This document shows positions 1-6,322 of a DNA stretch of 12,820 nt, in pieces; the first letter of the stretch is position 1; each line of letters starts with the position of its first letter. The notes under the pieces were generated by a model. It was given only the letters and a program-made list of their open reading frames with translations, was not told the origin of the DNA and made no database searches. The stretch covers positions 1-12,820 of the forward strand of contig PNND01000334.1 of assembly GCA_013824045.1 (NCBI GenBank), given 5' to 3'. Position numbers and translations under genes: made by a program. The DNA comes from Rhodobacter sp. (lineage in GTDB: Bacteria > Pseudomonadota > Alphaproteobacteria > Rhodobacterales > Rhodobacteraceae).

Positions 1-1177
1 GGAGTTTGAAACGGTCCATCAGGAAGGGGGCATCGGGATCGAACAGCACCAGATCGGCAGGCGCGCCGGGTTCCATGCGACCCTGCGGCAGGCCGAGCCG
101 TTTGGCAGGGTTCAGCGCCATAGCGCGGAACAGGGTGGGCAGGTCCAGATGGCCCGCGTGATAGAGGCGCATGGCAGCGGGCAGGATGGTTTCCAGCGCC
201 ACCGCGCCGGGGGCGGCCTCTTCGAACGGGAGGCGTTTTGATTCCTCATCCGCCGGGGTGTGCATCGAGGAGATGCAGTCGATCGTGCCATCTGCCACCG
301 CCTGAACCATGGCGAGGCGGTCTTCCTCGGACCTGAGGGGCGGGGTGACTTTGAAGAAGGTGCGGTAATCCCCGAGGTCGATTTCATTCAGGGTCAGGTG
401 GTGGATCGAGGTGCCAGCGGTGACATCCAGCCCGGCTGCCTTGGCGCGGATCAGGGCGGGCAGGCTATGGGCGGTGGTGATCTGATCAGCGTGATAGCGG
501 ACGCCCGTCATTTCCACGAGGGCAAGGTCGCGGTCCAGCCCCATGCGTTCGGCGATGGGCGACACCGCAGGCAGGCCGCGCAGCGAGGCGAACTTGCCCG
601 AGGTGGCGGCGGCGCCGTGGGACAGGCCCGGTTCCTGCGGATGGCCGATCACCAGCGCGCCGAGCGAGCGGGCATAGGTAAAAGCGCGCGACAGGGCCTT
701 GGCATTGGCGGTCACAGCGAAGGCATCGGTGAAGGCGATGGCGCCTGCATCGAGGAGGAAGCCGATTTCCGTCATCTCGCGCCCCTCACGCCCCTTGGTC
801 AGGGCGGCCATGTGGCGGATGCGGACGGGCGAGGCATCGAGCGCGCGGCGGGTGACGAATTCCAGCGTTTCGGGCGTGTCGATGGCGGGGGTGGTGTCGG
901 GGCGGGCGATGATGGTGGTCACGCCCCCGGCGGCGGCGGCAAGGCCTGCCGAGCGGAAGGATTCGCGGTGGCGTTCGCCGGGTTCGCCGATCTTGACCCC
1001 GATATCCACGATGCCGGGGGCGAGGTGGTGGCCTGCGCAATCGATCTCTGTCGCGCCCTTCGGCTTTGGGCCGTTGATGGCGGCGATCACGCCCTTGGAC
1101 AGGGTGACGCAGCCCTGGGTGATAGTGCCGGCCTCGGGGTCGATGATGCGGGCGTTGGTCAGGTGCAGGCTGGTCAT
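1..1177 (-). CDS. pyrC': Dihydroorotase-like protein, predicted non-catalytic (PyrC' type), C-terminus cut by window start
   Basis: The protein has an amidohydrolase/class I dihydroorotase layout: N-terminal beta segment (TNARIIDP), the APGIVD element near residue 53, HHLTLNE, a KVTPPLR motif and a C-terminal NPAKRLGLPQG element. About 392 residues are visible; the family is usually about 420-430, so only the tail is missing. The metal and catalytic positions are largely lost. The HxH after D58 is G60-V-K62, the HVST histidine aligns to Q232, and the TDHAPH motif reads SMHTPA, so the catalytic Asp is M305. H179 remains. Dihydroorotases with such losses are known as PyrC' in Pseudomonas, where they are needed for assembly of the aspartate carbamoyltransferase holoenzyme. 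By inference this protein scaffolds PyrB, and an active dihydroorotase should be encoded elsewhere. Its ATG overlaps the stop of the preceding gene by 4 bases (ATGA), making it the last visible gene of the pyrB operon. Confidence 0.9.
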   Translation of the reverse strand, partial: MTSLHLTNARIIDPEAGTITQGCVTLSKGVIAAINGPKPKGATEIDCAGHHLAPGIVDIGVKIGEPGERHRESFRSAGLAAAAGGVTTIIARPDTTPAIDTPETLEFVTRRALDASPVRIRHMAALTKGREGREMTEIGFLLDAGAIAFTDAFAVTANAKALSRAFTYARSLGALVIGHPQEPGLSHGAAATSGKFASLRGLPAVSPIAERMGLDRDLALVEMTGVRYHADQITTAHSLPALIRAKAAGLDVTAGTSIHHLTLNEIDLGDYRTFFKVTPPLRSEEDRLAMVQAVADGTIDCISSMHTPADEESKRLPFEEAAPGAVALETILPAAMRLYHAGHLDLPTLFRAMALNPAKRLGLPQGRMEPGAPADLVLFDPDAPFLMDRFKL

Positions 1178-1557
1178 GTGTTCGGTCCGGGATGGATCGC
1201 GCGCGCGGCGGCGGCGGGATCGGGGAGGTAGCGGATCAGATGCTTGTCGCCGGTGGTGGTGATGACCTGAACCGCGCCCAGCAGGCTGCGGGTCTGGGTG
1301 ATCTGCGCGCGGGGAATGGCGCGGCCGCCGGGGCCTGTCAGATGGGTGGAGGTGAGGGTCCAGACCTCGGCCATCGCTTCGGATTTCACATAGGCCGCGC
1401 GGAGGCCGATGGCCAGCGCCGCGCCGAGGGGGCCGACCCAGGGCGCAGGATTGCCCAGTGCCACAAGGACGAGCCCCGCCGCGATGCCGCCTGCCAGCGC
1501 CATGATGGCATGCGCGCGCCAGTAGGTGGGGGCGTCGGGGCGGAAGTCGGTGGTCAT
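1174..1557 (-). CDS. Two-TM membrane protein with small PH-like domain (second of two in the pyr operon)
   Basis: This 127-residue protein begins with a short cytosolic-looking segment. Two hydrophobic helices follow (about residues 16-34 and 40-57), then a roughly 65-residue soluble domain. That domain carries the pattern W-x-LT-x3-L, R-x-IPRAQI, LLGAVQVITTTGDKH and YLPDP. This resembles bacterial PH (bPH-like, YdbS/YdbT type) domains attached to membrane hairpins; the assignment is by eye and the exact family is uncertain. Both ends overlap neighbours by 4 bases: the start with the stop of the 39-codon gene, and the stop with the ATG of the dihydroorotase-like gene. It is therefore translationally linked to pyrimidine genes. 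No catalytic motif is visible and no function is assigned. A membrane anchor or partner for the PyrB/PyrC' complex is only a hypothesis. Confidence 0.85.
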   Translation of the reverse strand: MTTDFRPDAPTYWRAHAIMALAGGIAAGLVLVALGNPAPWVGPLGAALAIGLRAAYVKSEAMAEVWTLTSTHLTGPGGRAIPRAQITQTRSLLGAVQVITTTGDKHLIRYLPDPAAAARAIHPGPNT

Positions 1558-1673
1558 GACATCACGACGAAGGCGATGGTGAAGAGGGCGAGGAAGATCA
1601 GCACCAGCGCGGCTACCTTGCCGCCGGCGCGCATCTCTTCTTTGGTGGGTTTGCGGTTGGGATCGGGGGTCAT
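1554..1673 (-). CDS. 39-residue single-TM microprotein in the pyr operon
   Basis: An ATG at 1673 opens a 39-codon frame ending in TGA at 1554-1556. The product has a charged N-terminal half ([19 protein letters not shown]) followed by one hydrophobic helix (about residues 20-38). The predicted topology is N-in with a single pass. The case for a real gene is positional. Its ATG overlaps the stop of the upstream PH-like gene (ATGA at 1670-1673), and its TGA overlaps the ATG of the downstream PH-like gene (ATGA at 1554-1557). It thus exactly fills the gap between two coding regions, and without it the chain of 4-base overlaps would break. Proline and lysines before the helix are typical of small membrane subunits. 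No family is recognised. It could be a small partner of the two flanking membrane proteins. Confidence 0.8.
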   Translation of the reverse strand: MTPDPNRKPTKEEMRAGGKVAALVLIFLALFTIAFVVMS

Positions 1674-2185
1674 TTGCGGTGCTTTCCGGGGTTTCGCATC
1701 ACGTCGCGCACGTGATCGGCGTCTTGCGGCGAAAGGATCACGCTGCCGCCGAAAGTGCCAAAGCGGATGACGCCGCCGATGCCCTTGCGCACGGGGCTGG
1801 CGATGTAGTTATGGGCGCGGATGCGGCGGCGGGGCCAGTCGGAGACGCGGATGAGGCGGCTATTCGTCAGCAGGATCGCGCCCTGCGCCCGGCCCGATGT
1901 CAGGGCGCGGCGTTCGAGCATGTCAAACGCCTGAAAGCCGGTCAGCAGCAGCGCGAGCGGGGGGATCAGGCGGTAAATCGTCCCGCAGGCACCCTGACCT
2001 GCGGAAGCGGCGCAGAGCTCTGCCTCGGACTGGATGACCCAGAGTGAGACAGCCGTGTAGAGGGTAAGGGCAAGAAGCAGCGCCGTAAGGATCGGTGACG
2101 AGGTCAGGTTGAAACCGATACGGCCCTGCCAGAGCAGGGTTTCGCCGGGTAGAAGAAGGTCACTGAAGGGGGCAGGCGCTGTCAC
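1670..2185 (-). CDS. Two-TM bacterial PH-like membrane protein (first of two in the pyr operon)
   Basis: The predicted product has 171 residues and starts at GTG 2185, which overlaps the pyrB stop as GTGA; no other start fits the spacing as well. Residues 10-22 ([13 protein letters not shown]) match the usual opening of bPH/YdbS-like proteins. Hydrophobic helices lie at about 31-51 and 72-90. They are joined by a short loop, probably periplasmic, containing C58 and C67, which could form a disulfide. The C-terminal domain (about 95-171) carries [13 protein letters not shown] and a [12 protein letters not shown] strand pair ending in a basic tail (NPGKHRK). The LTN-x-RL-I-x-V segment is typical of the PH-like fold in this group. 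No enzyme motif is present. The gene sits directly behind pyrB and ahead of the microprotein, and its function is unknown. It resembles the second PH-like gene in layout but is longer at the N-terminus and in its loop. Confidence 0.85.
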   Translation of the reverse strand: MTAPAPFSDLLLPGETLLWQGRIGFNLTSSPILTALLLALTLYTAVSLWVIQSEAELCAASAGQGACGTIYRLIPPLALLLTGFQAFDMLERRALTSGRAQGAILLTNSRLIRVSDWPRRRIRAHNYIASPVRKGIGGVIRFGTFGGSVILSPQDADHVRDVMRNPGKHRK

Positions 2186-3144
2186 ACCATCGCCCCCACG
2201 ATCTTGCGCCCGCGTTCGGCGCGCAGGTTGCGGGCCAGCAGGTCCATGCAGGCCATGCGGACGGCGACGCCCATTTCGACCTGATCCTGAATAACCGAGC
2301 GGTTGATGTCATCGGCAAGGTCGCCGTCGATTTCCACGCCACGGTTCATCGGCCCCGGATGCATCACGATGGCATCGGGCTTGGCGTGCGAGAGCTTTTC
2401 CGCGTCCAGCCCGAAGCGGTGATAGTATTCGCGTTCCGACGGGATGAAGCCGCCGTCCATGCGTTCCTTCTGCAGGCGCAGCATCATCACCACATCGGCC
2501 CCTGCGAGGCCTTTGCGCATGTCGTCGAACACTTCCACCCCGAAGGCCCCGATCCCGGCGGGCATGAGGGTGGGCGGGCCGATCAGGCGGATGCGGTTTT
2601 CCATCTTGCCCAAGAGGATGAGATTGGACCGCGCCACGCGGCTATGCGCGATGTCGCCGCAAATGGCGATGGTCAGGCGCTGAATCCGCCCCTTGGCGCG
2701 GCGGATGGTCAGCGCATCCAAAAGCGCCTGCGTCGGGTGTTCGTGCCGCCCGTCGCCCGCGTTCAGCACGGCGCAATTCACCTTGGAGGCCAAGAGGTTG
2801 ACCGCGCCTGATGACGGATGGCGCACCACCAGAAGGTCGGGATGCATGGCGTTCAGCGTCAGCGCCGTGTCGATCAGCGTTTCGCCCTTTTTCACCGAGG
2901 ATTGCCCCACGGCCATGTTCATCACATCGGCCCCCAACCGCTTGCCCGCCAGTTCGAAACTGGCCTGCGTGCGGGTGGAGTTTTCGAAAAACATGTTGAT
3001 CTGAGTCATCCCGGCCAGCACGTCGGACTGTTTCACCGTACGGCGGTTCAGATCGACATAGCGGTCGGCCAGATCGAGGACGGTGGTGATTTCCAAAGGG
3101 GCCAGATGTTCGATGCCGAGGAGGTGGCGGGCGCGGAAGGTCAT
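2182..3144 (-). CDS. pyrB: Aspartate carbamoyltransferase catalytic chain
   Basis: This enzyme condenses carbamoyl phosphate with L-aspartate to N-carbamoyl-L-aspartate, the committed step of de novo UMP synthesis in the cytosol. The 320-residue product has the usual family length and all main motifs: the carbamoyl-phosphate loop STRTQASF (residues 56-63), the SSVKKGET loop with its catalytic Ser/Lys about 25 residues later, HPTQALLD near residue 135, a PxRLQKER-type segment (MLRLQKERM) and [11 protein letters not shown] near the C-terminus. The start is fixed by a strong Shine-Dalgarno GAGGAGG six bases upstream of ATG and by a promoter in the right place. No regulatory chain gene (pyrI) is adjacent. 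Instead the operon ends in an apparently inactive dihydroorotase, the arrangement expected for a PyrB/PyrC' type holoenzyme. Unlike the Pseudomonas pyrB-pyrC' pair, three small membrane-protein genes lie between the two. Confidence 0.97.
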   Translation of the reverse strand: MTFRARHLLGIEHLAPLEITTVLDLADRYVDLNRRTVKQSDVLAGMTQINMFFENSTRTQASFELAGKRLGADVMNMAVGQSSVKKGETLIDTALTLNAMHPDLLVVRHPSSGAVNLLASKVNCAVLNAGDGRHEHPTQALLDALTIRRAKGRIQRLTIAICGDIAHSRVARSNLILLGKMENRIRLIGPPTLMPAGIGAFGVEVFDDMRKGLAGADVVMMLRLQKERMDGGFIPSEREYYHRFGLDAEKLSHAKPDAIVMHPGPMNRGVEIDGDLADDINRSVIQDQVEMGVAVRMACMDLLARNLRAERGRKIVGAMV

Positions 3145-3149
3145 CGGTT

Positions 3150-3156
3150 CCTCCTC
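3150..3156 (-). promoter_or_regulatory. Shine-Dalgarno of pyrB
   Basis: GAGGAGG on the minus strand lies five bases before the pyrB ATG (spacer GAACC G region). It is the strongest ribosome-binding site in the window and decides the pyrB start. Confidence 0.85.
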
Positions 3157-3185
3157 AGGTGTTGTGCGGGCGGGGGCCTTGCGGG

Positions 3186-3214
3186 CTTATAGGGAGGGGC
3201 GGGGGTTCGGGCAA
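3186..3214 (-). promoter_or_regulatory. Sigma70-like promoter of the pyrB operon
   Basis: On the minus strand, TTGCCC (3214-3209, 4 of 6 to TTGACA) and TATAAG (3191-3186, 5 of 6 to TATAAT) are separated by exactly 17 bases of GC-rich sequence. Transcription would start near 3179, giving a leader of about 35 bases that contains the GAGGAGG site. The leader is too short and shows no hairpin plus T-run for a classical attenuator. The two-hairpin repeat begins about 18 bases upstream of the -35 element, so it could affect factor or polymerase access here. Confidence 0.7.
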
Positions 3215-3231
3215 GCGCGGGGTGGCGGGGA

Positions 3232-3280
3232 CCAAAATCGTTCAGAACGATTTTGGCAAATTCCTTGTGAAGGAATTTGC
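3232..3280. repeat. Two abutting perfect hairpins in the pyrB/uracil-glycosylase divergent spacer
   Basis: The first palindrome (3232-3256) has arms CCAAAATCGTT and AACGATTTTGG (11 bp) around the loop CAG. The second (3256-3280) has arms GCAAATTCCTT and AAGGAATTTGC (11 bp) around the loop GTG, sharing one base with the first. Both are A/T-rich islands in a spacer that is otherwise almost only G and C. They lie upstream of both genes: about 18 bases behind the pyrB -35 box and about 40 bases before the glycosylase ATG. Transcript termination for an annotated gene end is therefore not the obvious role. The loop size and outer arm match the four-hairpin array between yqgE and the ALDH gene. Confidence 0.9.
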
Positions 3281-3319
3281 GGGTGGCGTGGCGGCAGGGG
3301 CGGGCCTAGGTTTGCAGCC

Positions 3320-4183
3320 ATGGGAATCGAATTCGACACCACGACGCCGGAAGGCTGGCACGCGGCGCTGGCGGCGCTGCAATGGCAGCTTGAACTGGGC
3401 GTGACCGAGGTGATCGGGGAGGCACCCTTCAACGGCTATGATCTTGCGGATCGTGCTCCTTGGCTGCCCGCGGCGCAGGGGCAGGGCGCGGCAGTCCCGG
3501 CGCGGGGTGGGCCGCCCAAGGCGGCCGAGCCCTATGTGCCGCAGATATCCGAGGCCGAGCGTGCAGCGCAGGCCAGCGACGCGGCGGTGGCCGAGGCGCA
3601 GGCGCGGGCGGCGGCGGCAGGCACGCTGGAGGCACTGCGCGAGGCGATGGCGGGATATGACCATTGCGAATTGAAGCGCGGCGCGCGCAACCTTGTCTTT
3701 GCCGATGGGCGGCCGGGGGCGCGGGTTCTGGTGCTGGGCGAGGCGCCGGGGCGCGAAGAAGATATGGAGGGGCGGCCCTTTGTCGGCGCGGCGGGGCAGT
3801 TGCTCGACCGGATGTTTGCGGCCATCGGCCTGTCGCGCGAGAGCCCGGATCTGGAACGGGCGCTTTACATTACCAATGTCATCCCGTGGCGGCCACCGGG
3901 CAACCGTGAGCCATCGCCCGAAGAGATTGCGATGATGCGCCCCTTTGTCGAACGGCATATCGCGCTGGCCGCGCCCGAGATCGTGGTGCTGATGGGGAAT
4001 GTCTCCTGTTCGGCGGTGCTGGGGGCCAAGGGCATCTTGCGGCTGCGCGGGACATGGACCAGCGCGCTGGGCCTGCCGGTGATGCCGATGGCGCATCCGG
4101 CCTATCTTTTGCGCAACCCGGTGGCCAAGCGCGAGGCATGGGCCGATCTGCTGGAGATACAGGCGAAGTTGAGGGCGCGATGA
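3320..4183 (+). CDS. Family 4-like uracil-DNA glycosylase with reduced Fe-S cysteine set
   Basis: This glycosylase removes uracil from DNA and so begins base-excision repair. The C-terminal 170 residues of the 287-residue product hold the family hallmarks: GEAPGREED (from G140), GRPFVGAAGQLLDRM, ITNVIPWRPPGNR and HPAYLLRNP (H259). Residues 1-110 form an N-terminal extension with an Ala/Pro-rich linker and a helical EAQARAAAAG segment, so the protein is longer than thermophilic family-4 enzymes (about 200). Of the four cysteines that bind the 4Fe-4S cluster in Thermus-type enzymes, only C116 (CELK) is retained. The partner three residues earlier is Tyr, the KCRPP cysteine is W190 (PWRPP), and the later one is absent. 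Related alphaproteobacterial enzymes often have W at this place. ATG 3320 is chosen because a start further upstream would run the protein through the hairpins and overlap the pyrB promoter. The stop overlaps moaB (ATGA). Confidence 0.92.
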   Translation: MGIEFDTTTPEGWHAALAALQWQLELGVTEVIGEAPFNGYDLADRAPWLPAAQGQGAAVPARGGPPKAAEPYVPQISEAERAAQASDAAVAEAQARAAAAGTLEALREAMAGYDHCELKRGARNLVFADGRPGARVLVLGEAPGREEDMEGRPFVGAAGQLLDRMFAAIGLSRESPDLERALYITNVIPWRPPGNREPSPEEIAMMRPFVERHIALAAPEIVVLMGNVSCSAVLGAKGILRLRGTWTSALGLPVMPMAHPAYLLRNPVAKREAWADLLEIQAKLRAR

Positions 4184-4722
4184 GCCGGATTGACGAGAAT
4201 AAAGAGTTCATCCCCGTCCGCATCGCCGTGCTGACGGTTTCGGACACGCGCAGCAGTGCCGATGACAAGTCGGGCGATACGCTGGTAGAGCGGTTGACCG
4301 CAGCCGGGCATCTGCTGGCGGCGCGGGGGATCGTGCAGGATGACCGGGCCGAGATTGCCGCACGGCTCAGGGCATGGATTGCCGATCCGGGGGTGGATGT
4401 GATCCTGACGACGGGCGGCACCGGGCTGACGGGCCGGGATGTGACGGTCGAGGCGCATCGCGATGTCTATGAGAAGGAGATCGAGGCGTTTGGCACGGTC
4501 TTTACCATCGTGTCGATGCAGAAGATCGGGACCAGCGCGGTGCAATCGCGCGCTTGTGGCGGGGTGGCGGGGGGGACGTATCTGTTTGCGCTTCCCGGCA
4601 GCCCCGGCGGGTGCCGCGATGCTTGGGACGAGATCCTGAAATGGCAGCTGGATTACCGCCACCGGCCCTGCAATTTCGTGGAAATCTTCCCCCGGCTTGA
4701 GGAACATCGCCGCCGCAAGTAG
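4180..4722 (+). CDS. moaB: Molybdenum cofactor biosynthesis protein MoaB (MogA/MoaB family)
   Basis: This 180-residue protein is of the molybdopterin-binding fold involved in adenylylation of molybdopterin before molybdate insertion. Visible motifs are IAVLTVSDTRSSADDKSG near residues 15-32, TTGGTGLTGRDVT (T77-T78-G79-G80-T81-G82), which is the phosphate-binding signature, and FALPGSPGGCRDAWDEIL (P139-G140-S141-P142). The C-terminal HRPCNFVEIFPRL is typical of MoaB proteins. The length agrees with the family (about 170-180). ATG overlaps the stop of the uracil-glycosylase gene by 4 bases, so the two are co-transcribed; no other moa/mog/moe gene is in the window. Whether it is an active adenylyltransferase (as MogA) or a divergent paralogue (as E. 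coli MoaB is thought to be) cannot be told from the sequence alone. Confidence 0.93.
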   Translation: MSRIDENKEFIPVRIAVLTVSDTRSSADDKSGDTLVERLTAAGHLLAARGIVQDDRAEIAARLRAWIADPGVDVILTTGGTGLTGRDVTVEAHRDVYEKEIEAFGTVFTIVSMQKIGTSAVQSRACGGVAGGTYLFALPGSPGGCRDAWDEILKWQLDYRHRPCNFVEIFPRLEEHRRRK

Positions 4723-4826
4723 CGACGGAAGCGCGCGGGTGTGGCGTGTAACGGGATGCGGGCCTTTTTCACGCAGGCTTCATTGGTCTTTGGCGGCGGG
4801 CGGGCTAGCCTTATCCGGCCGGTTGC

Positions 4827-4833
4827 AAAGGGA
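4827..4833 (+). promoter_or_regulatory. Shine-Dalgarno of the RND adaptor gene
   Basis: AAAGGGA lies five bases ahead of the ATG at 4839. The 116-base gap behind moaB (4723-4838) shows no convincing -35/-10 pair; TTGGTC at 4783 is the best -35-like hexamer but lacks a good partner. No terminator hairpin with a T-run is seen after moaB, so read-through from moaB is possible. Confidence 0.6.
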
Positions 4834-4838
4834 TTTTC

Positions 4839-6293
4839 ATGCGGTTTTTCGGACGTGCGATGAGCGGGCTGTTTCTTGCGGCGCTGACGCTGGCCCTGCT
4901 GGCGCTGGCGGTGGGTGTGATGCTGGGCGCGCTGCGCGAGCGGATGGAGGCGGGCGGGCCTGCGGCGCCTTCGGCAGAGCGGGTGGTCTCGGCCAACGTC
5001 CTGCGGGTTGAGGCGGGGCGGATTGTCCCGGTGATCACCGCTTACGGCGAGGTGCGGTCGGCGCGCACGCTGGAATTGCGCGCGCCGCAGGGGGGGCGGG
5101 TGGTGGAACTGGCCCCCGGCTTTGCCGATGGCGGGTTCGTGACAGCGGGCGAGGTTCTCCTGCGGCTGGACCCTGCCGAAGCCACGGCGGCACGCGATCT
5201 TGCGGCGGCGGCGCTGGCCGAGGCCGAGGCGGCAGAGCGCGAGGCGGGCCGGGCGCTGGATCTGGCGCGGGATGATCTGACCCAGTCGCAGGCGCAACTG
5301 GCGTTGCGGGCGCAGGCGGTGCAGCGCCAGCGCGACATCGAGGCGCGCGGGGCAGGATCGGCGGCGGCGGTGGAAACGGCGGAACTGGCGCAGGCGCAGG
5401 CGGAACAAGCGCTTCTGTCGAGCCGGTCCGCGCTGGCGCAGGCCGAGGCGGCGGTGGACCAGACCGCGATTTCCCTGTCGCGCGCGCGCATCACCTTGGC
5501 CGAGGCTGAGCGTGCGGTGACCGAAACCGTGATCCGCGCCGAATTCGACGGTCGGCTGAATGCCGTGGCCCCGGTGGTGGAAGGCGGGCAGGTCAATGCC
5601 AATGAGGTGTTGGGGCAGATCATCGACCCTTCGGCGCTGGAAGTGGTGTTCCGTCTGTCCACCGCGCAATATGCGCGGCTGGTGGATGCGGGCGGTGATC
5701 TGATCGAGGCCGCTGTGACGGCACGGCTGGATGTGGCGGGCGCGGCGCTGGCGGCCGAAGGGCGGGTGGTGCGCGCTGGTGCCTCCGGCGCCGAAGCGGG
5801 CGGGGGCCGCGTGGTCTACGCGACGCTGGACGCAGCACCGGGCCTGCGACCGGGCGATTTTGTGACGGTGACCGTGGCCGAACCCGCGCTGGAGGGCGTG
5901 GCCGACCTGCCCGCCACGGCGGTGGATGCGGCGGGCCGCGTGCTGGCGCTGAATGCCGAGGAGCGGCTGGAGGATGTGGCGGTCGAGGTGCTGCGGCGTC
6001 AGGGCGACCGGGTGATCGTGGCCCCCGGCGCGCTGGTTGGGCGCGAGGTGGTGGCCGAACGCTCCCCTTTGATCGGGGCGGGGATCAAGGTGCGCCCGGT
6101 GCGGCCGGGTGTCGAGGAAGCGGCGCTGGAGATGCTGGACCTGACCGAAGAGCGCCGCGCGGCGCTGATCGCGGCGGTGGAGGGCAATGCAAGGATGCCG
6201 GATGAGGCCAAGGCGCGGGTGATCGAACAGTTGCGGCAGGACCGCGTGCCCGCCGATGTGGTGGCGCGGATCGAAGCGCGGGCGGGCGGCTGA
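4839..6293 (+). CDS. RND efflux periplasmic adaptor subunit (membrane fusion protein)
   Basis: This 484-residue adaptor would link an inner-membrane RND pump to an outer-membrane channel. An uncleaved-looking N-terminal helix (about 9-30) anchors it. The first lipoyl half follows (GGRVVELAPGFADGGFV, about 88-112), then a long Ala/Glu/Gln-rich alpha-helical hairpin (about 114-226). The second lipoyl half is at RAEFDGRL-x-V-x3-EGGQVNANEVLG, and the beta-barrel and membrane-proximal domains run to about residue 410. After IKVRPVRPGVEEAALEMLD there is a further charged helical tail of about 45 residues (LTEERRAALIAAVEGNAR to the end). This is not typical of AcrA/MexA and may be a C-terminal three-helix segment. 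No lipobox cysteine is present. The stop shares one base with the pump start (TGATG), so the pair is translationally coupled. Substrate is not predictable. Confidence 0.93.
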   Translation: MRFFGRAMSGLFLAALTLALLALAVGVMLGALRERMEAGGPAAPSAERVVSANVLRVEAGRIVPVITAYGEVRSARTLELRAPQGGRVVELAPGFADGGFVTAGEVLLRLDPAEATAARDLAAAALAEAEAAEREAGRALDLARDDLTQSQAQLALRAQAVQRQRDIEARGAGSAAAVETAELAQAQAEQALLSSRSALAQAEAAVDQTAISLSRARITLAEAERAVTETVIRAEFDGRLNAVAPVVEGGQVNANEVLGQIIDPSALEVVFRLSTAQYARLVDAGGDLIEAAVTARLDVAGAALAAEGRVVRAGASGAEAGGGRVVYATLDAAPGLRPGDFVTVTVAEPALEGVADLPATAVDAAGRVLALNAEERLEDVAVEVLRRQGDRVIVAPGALVGREVVAERSPLIGAGIKVRPVRPGVEEAALEMLDLTEERRAALIAAVEGNARMPDEAKARVIEQLRQDRVPADVVARIEARAGG

Positions 6294-6322
6294 TGCAGTC
6301 AGGGGATATGCAGTCGGGGGAT
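6293..6322 (+). repeat. 15-base tandem duplication carrying repeated start codons
   Basis: Two copies, 6293-6307 and 6308-6322, differ by one base (A/G at position 9). Each begins with ATG CAG TC and ends in GGGGAT; a third ATG follows at 6323. This gives three in-frame ATGs, the second and third each preceded by a G-rich GGGGAT that could act as a weak ribosome-binding site. The encoded N-terminus is MQSGD-MQSGD-MRAGG. Confidence 0.9.

Noticed and set aside
260..1231. 323-codon plus-strand ORF
   Set aside because: Gly/Ala/Asp-rich shadow of the dihydroorotase-like gene; the minus strand is in the pyr operon with overlapping starts and stops.
3083..3319. Upstream extension of the uracil-DNA glycosylase reading frame
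   Set aside because: It would start inside pyrB and read through the pyrB promoter and both hairpins; the added residues have no family similarity.
3242..4096. 284-codon minus-strand ORF opposite the uracil-DNA glycosylase
   Set aside because: Low-complexity Arg/His/Pro composition, and the plus strand shows conserved glycosylase motifs throughout the C-terminal part.
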